6,291 bases of DNA from Spirochaetia bacterium UBA5550. Lineage in GTDB: Bacteria > Spirochaetota > UBA4802 > UBA5550. Made by a program: the position numbers and the translations under genes. Shown here one piece after another: positions 5,994-6,291 of the stretch (positions are counted from its first letter, which is position 1; each line of letters starts with the position of its first letter). The notes under the pieces were generated by a model. It worked only from the letters and a program-made list of their open reading frames with translations, had not been told where the DNA came from and did not search any database. Where the stretch lies: contig DINC01000072.1 of assembly GCA_002425885.1 (NCBI GenBank), positions 1 to 6,291 on the forward strand, given 5' to 3'.

Positions 5994-6030
5994 TCAGAAT
6001 TCAGAGAGAACCAGGTCCGCAGTATCGATT

Positions 6031-6291
6031 TTACTTATCAGTAACATTTTTAACTTTCTGCATATAGTGTCCGCTGCCTGAGGTTTCACCAGCATCAGGA
6101 TTAAATCCAAGATGTTTTATCCTGGCTTCAAGACTTAGCAGGAGAGATCTGTATTCCATTACTCCCCGGGGTTTATCATTATAAAGGGCTGTTTCTTTAT
6201 TAAAATTATATGATGACAGTTGGGGAAGTATTACATTGGCTCCCGCCGCGAGTCCCAGCTCTTTTCCGTCAGGCGAAAGCGTATCAAGAGA
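6031..6291 (-). CDS. C-terminal fragment of a radical SAM protein, HydE-like ([FeFe]-hydrogenase maturase family)
   Basis: This is an open frame entering from the right edge: 86 codons ending at TAA (6033-6031), with no start inside the window. The segment DGKELGLAAGANVILPQLS (residues 9-27 of the fragment), followed by ALYNDKP (35-41) and a helical LLLSLEARIKHLGF (50-63), resembles the C-terminal barrel and tail of HydE. HydE is the radical SAM enzyme that helps build the di-iron subcluster of [FeFe] hydrogenase. The related families BioB and PylB fit less well in this stretch. The radical SAM CxxxCxxC motif lies outside the window, so enzyme class rests on tail similarity alone. The last residues (TSGSGHYMQKV) are not familiar. 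It is upstream of and co-directional with the TRAP operon, 172 nt away, but has no obvious functional link to it. Confidence 0.6.
   Translation of the reverse strand, partial: SLDTLSPDGKELGLAAGANVILPQLSSYNFNKETALYNDKPRGVMEYRSLLLSLEARIKHLGFNPDAGETSGSGHYMQKVKNVTDK

Noticed and set aside
5859..6030. Search for a terminator after the HydE-like gene
   Set aside because: No stem followed by a U-tract was found between its stop and the TRAP operon promoter.

Overview
The window is compact bacterial DNA with moderate to low GC and no sign of phage, IS elements, CRISPR or RNA genes. The Shine-Dalgarno sites, a lipoprotein receptor, a TRAP-TAXI uptake system and a HydE-like protein suggest an anaerobic or facultative Gram-negative heterotroph. 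A Deferribacteres-type host would fit, but that is an impression; the taxon cannot be fixed from this sequence.

Layout from left to right. (1) Positions 1-1261, minus strand: a NarL/FixJ-type response regulator, then a HAD phosphatase-like hydrolase. The two are joined by an ATGA stop/start overlap, and the hydrolase runs off the left edge. (2) Positions 1262-1421: a divergent promoter region with two back-to-back sigma-70-like promoters and an inverted repeat that touches both. (3) Positions 1422-2303, plus strand: a SAM-dependent methyltransferase with an N-terminal four-cysteine zinc-ribbon-like segment. (4) Positions 2288-5858, minus strand: a TRAP-TAXI operon transcribed in the order TAXI lipoprotein receptor, DUF1850 membrane-anchored protein, fused 4TM/12TM TRAP permease. 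Its last gene overlaps the methyltransferase tail to tail by 16 bp. (5) Positions 5859-6030: the operon's promoter region, with a good sigma-70 promoter whose -35 lies in a perfect TTGACA-N6-TGTCAA palindrome, plus a possible second extended -10 promoter. (6) Positions 6031-6291, minus strand: the C-terminal 86 codons of a radical SAM protein resembling the [FeFe]-hydrogenase maturase HydE, running off the right edge.

How the genes work together. The TAXI receptor should capture an organic acid-like solute outside the membrane and pass it to the fused permease, which uses an ion gradient. DUF1850 proteins are recurrent partners of such permeases, but their role is unknown. The regulator has no sensor kinase in view, and its target is not evident.

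No clearly new biological system is visible. The most notable non-coding signals are RNA structures at gene boundaries. A perfect 12-bp hairpin buries the proposed DUF1850 start codon. A cUUCGg-capped hairpin sits at the methyltransferase/permease convergent junction. The palindrome over the TRAP operon promoter is a good operator candidate.
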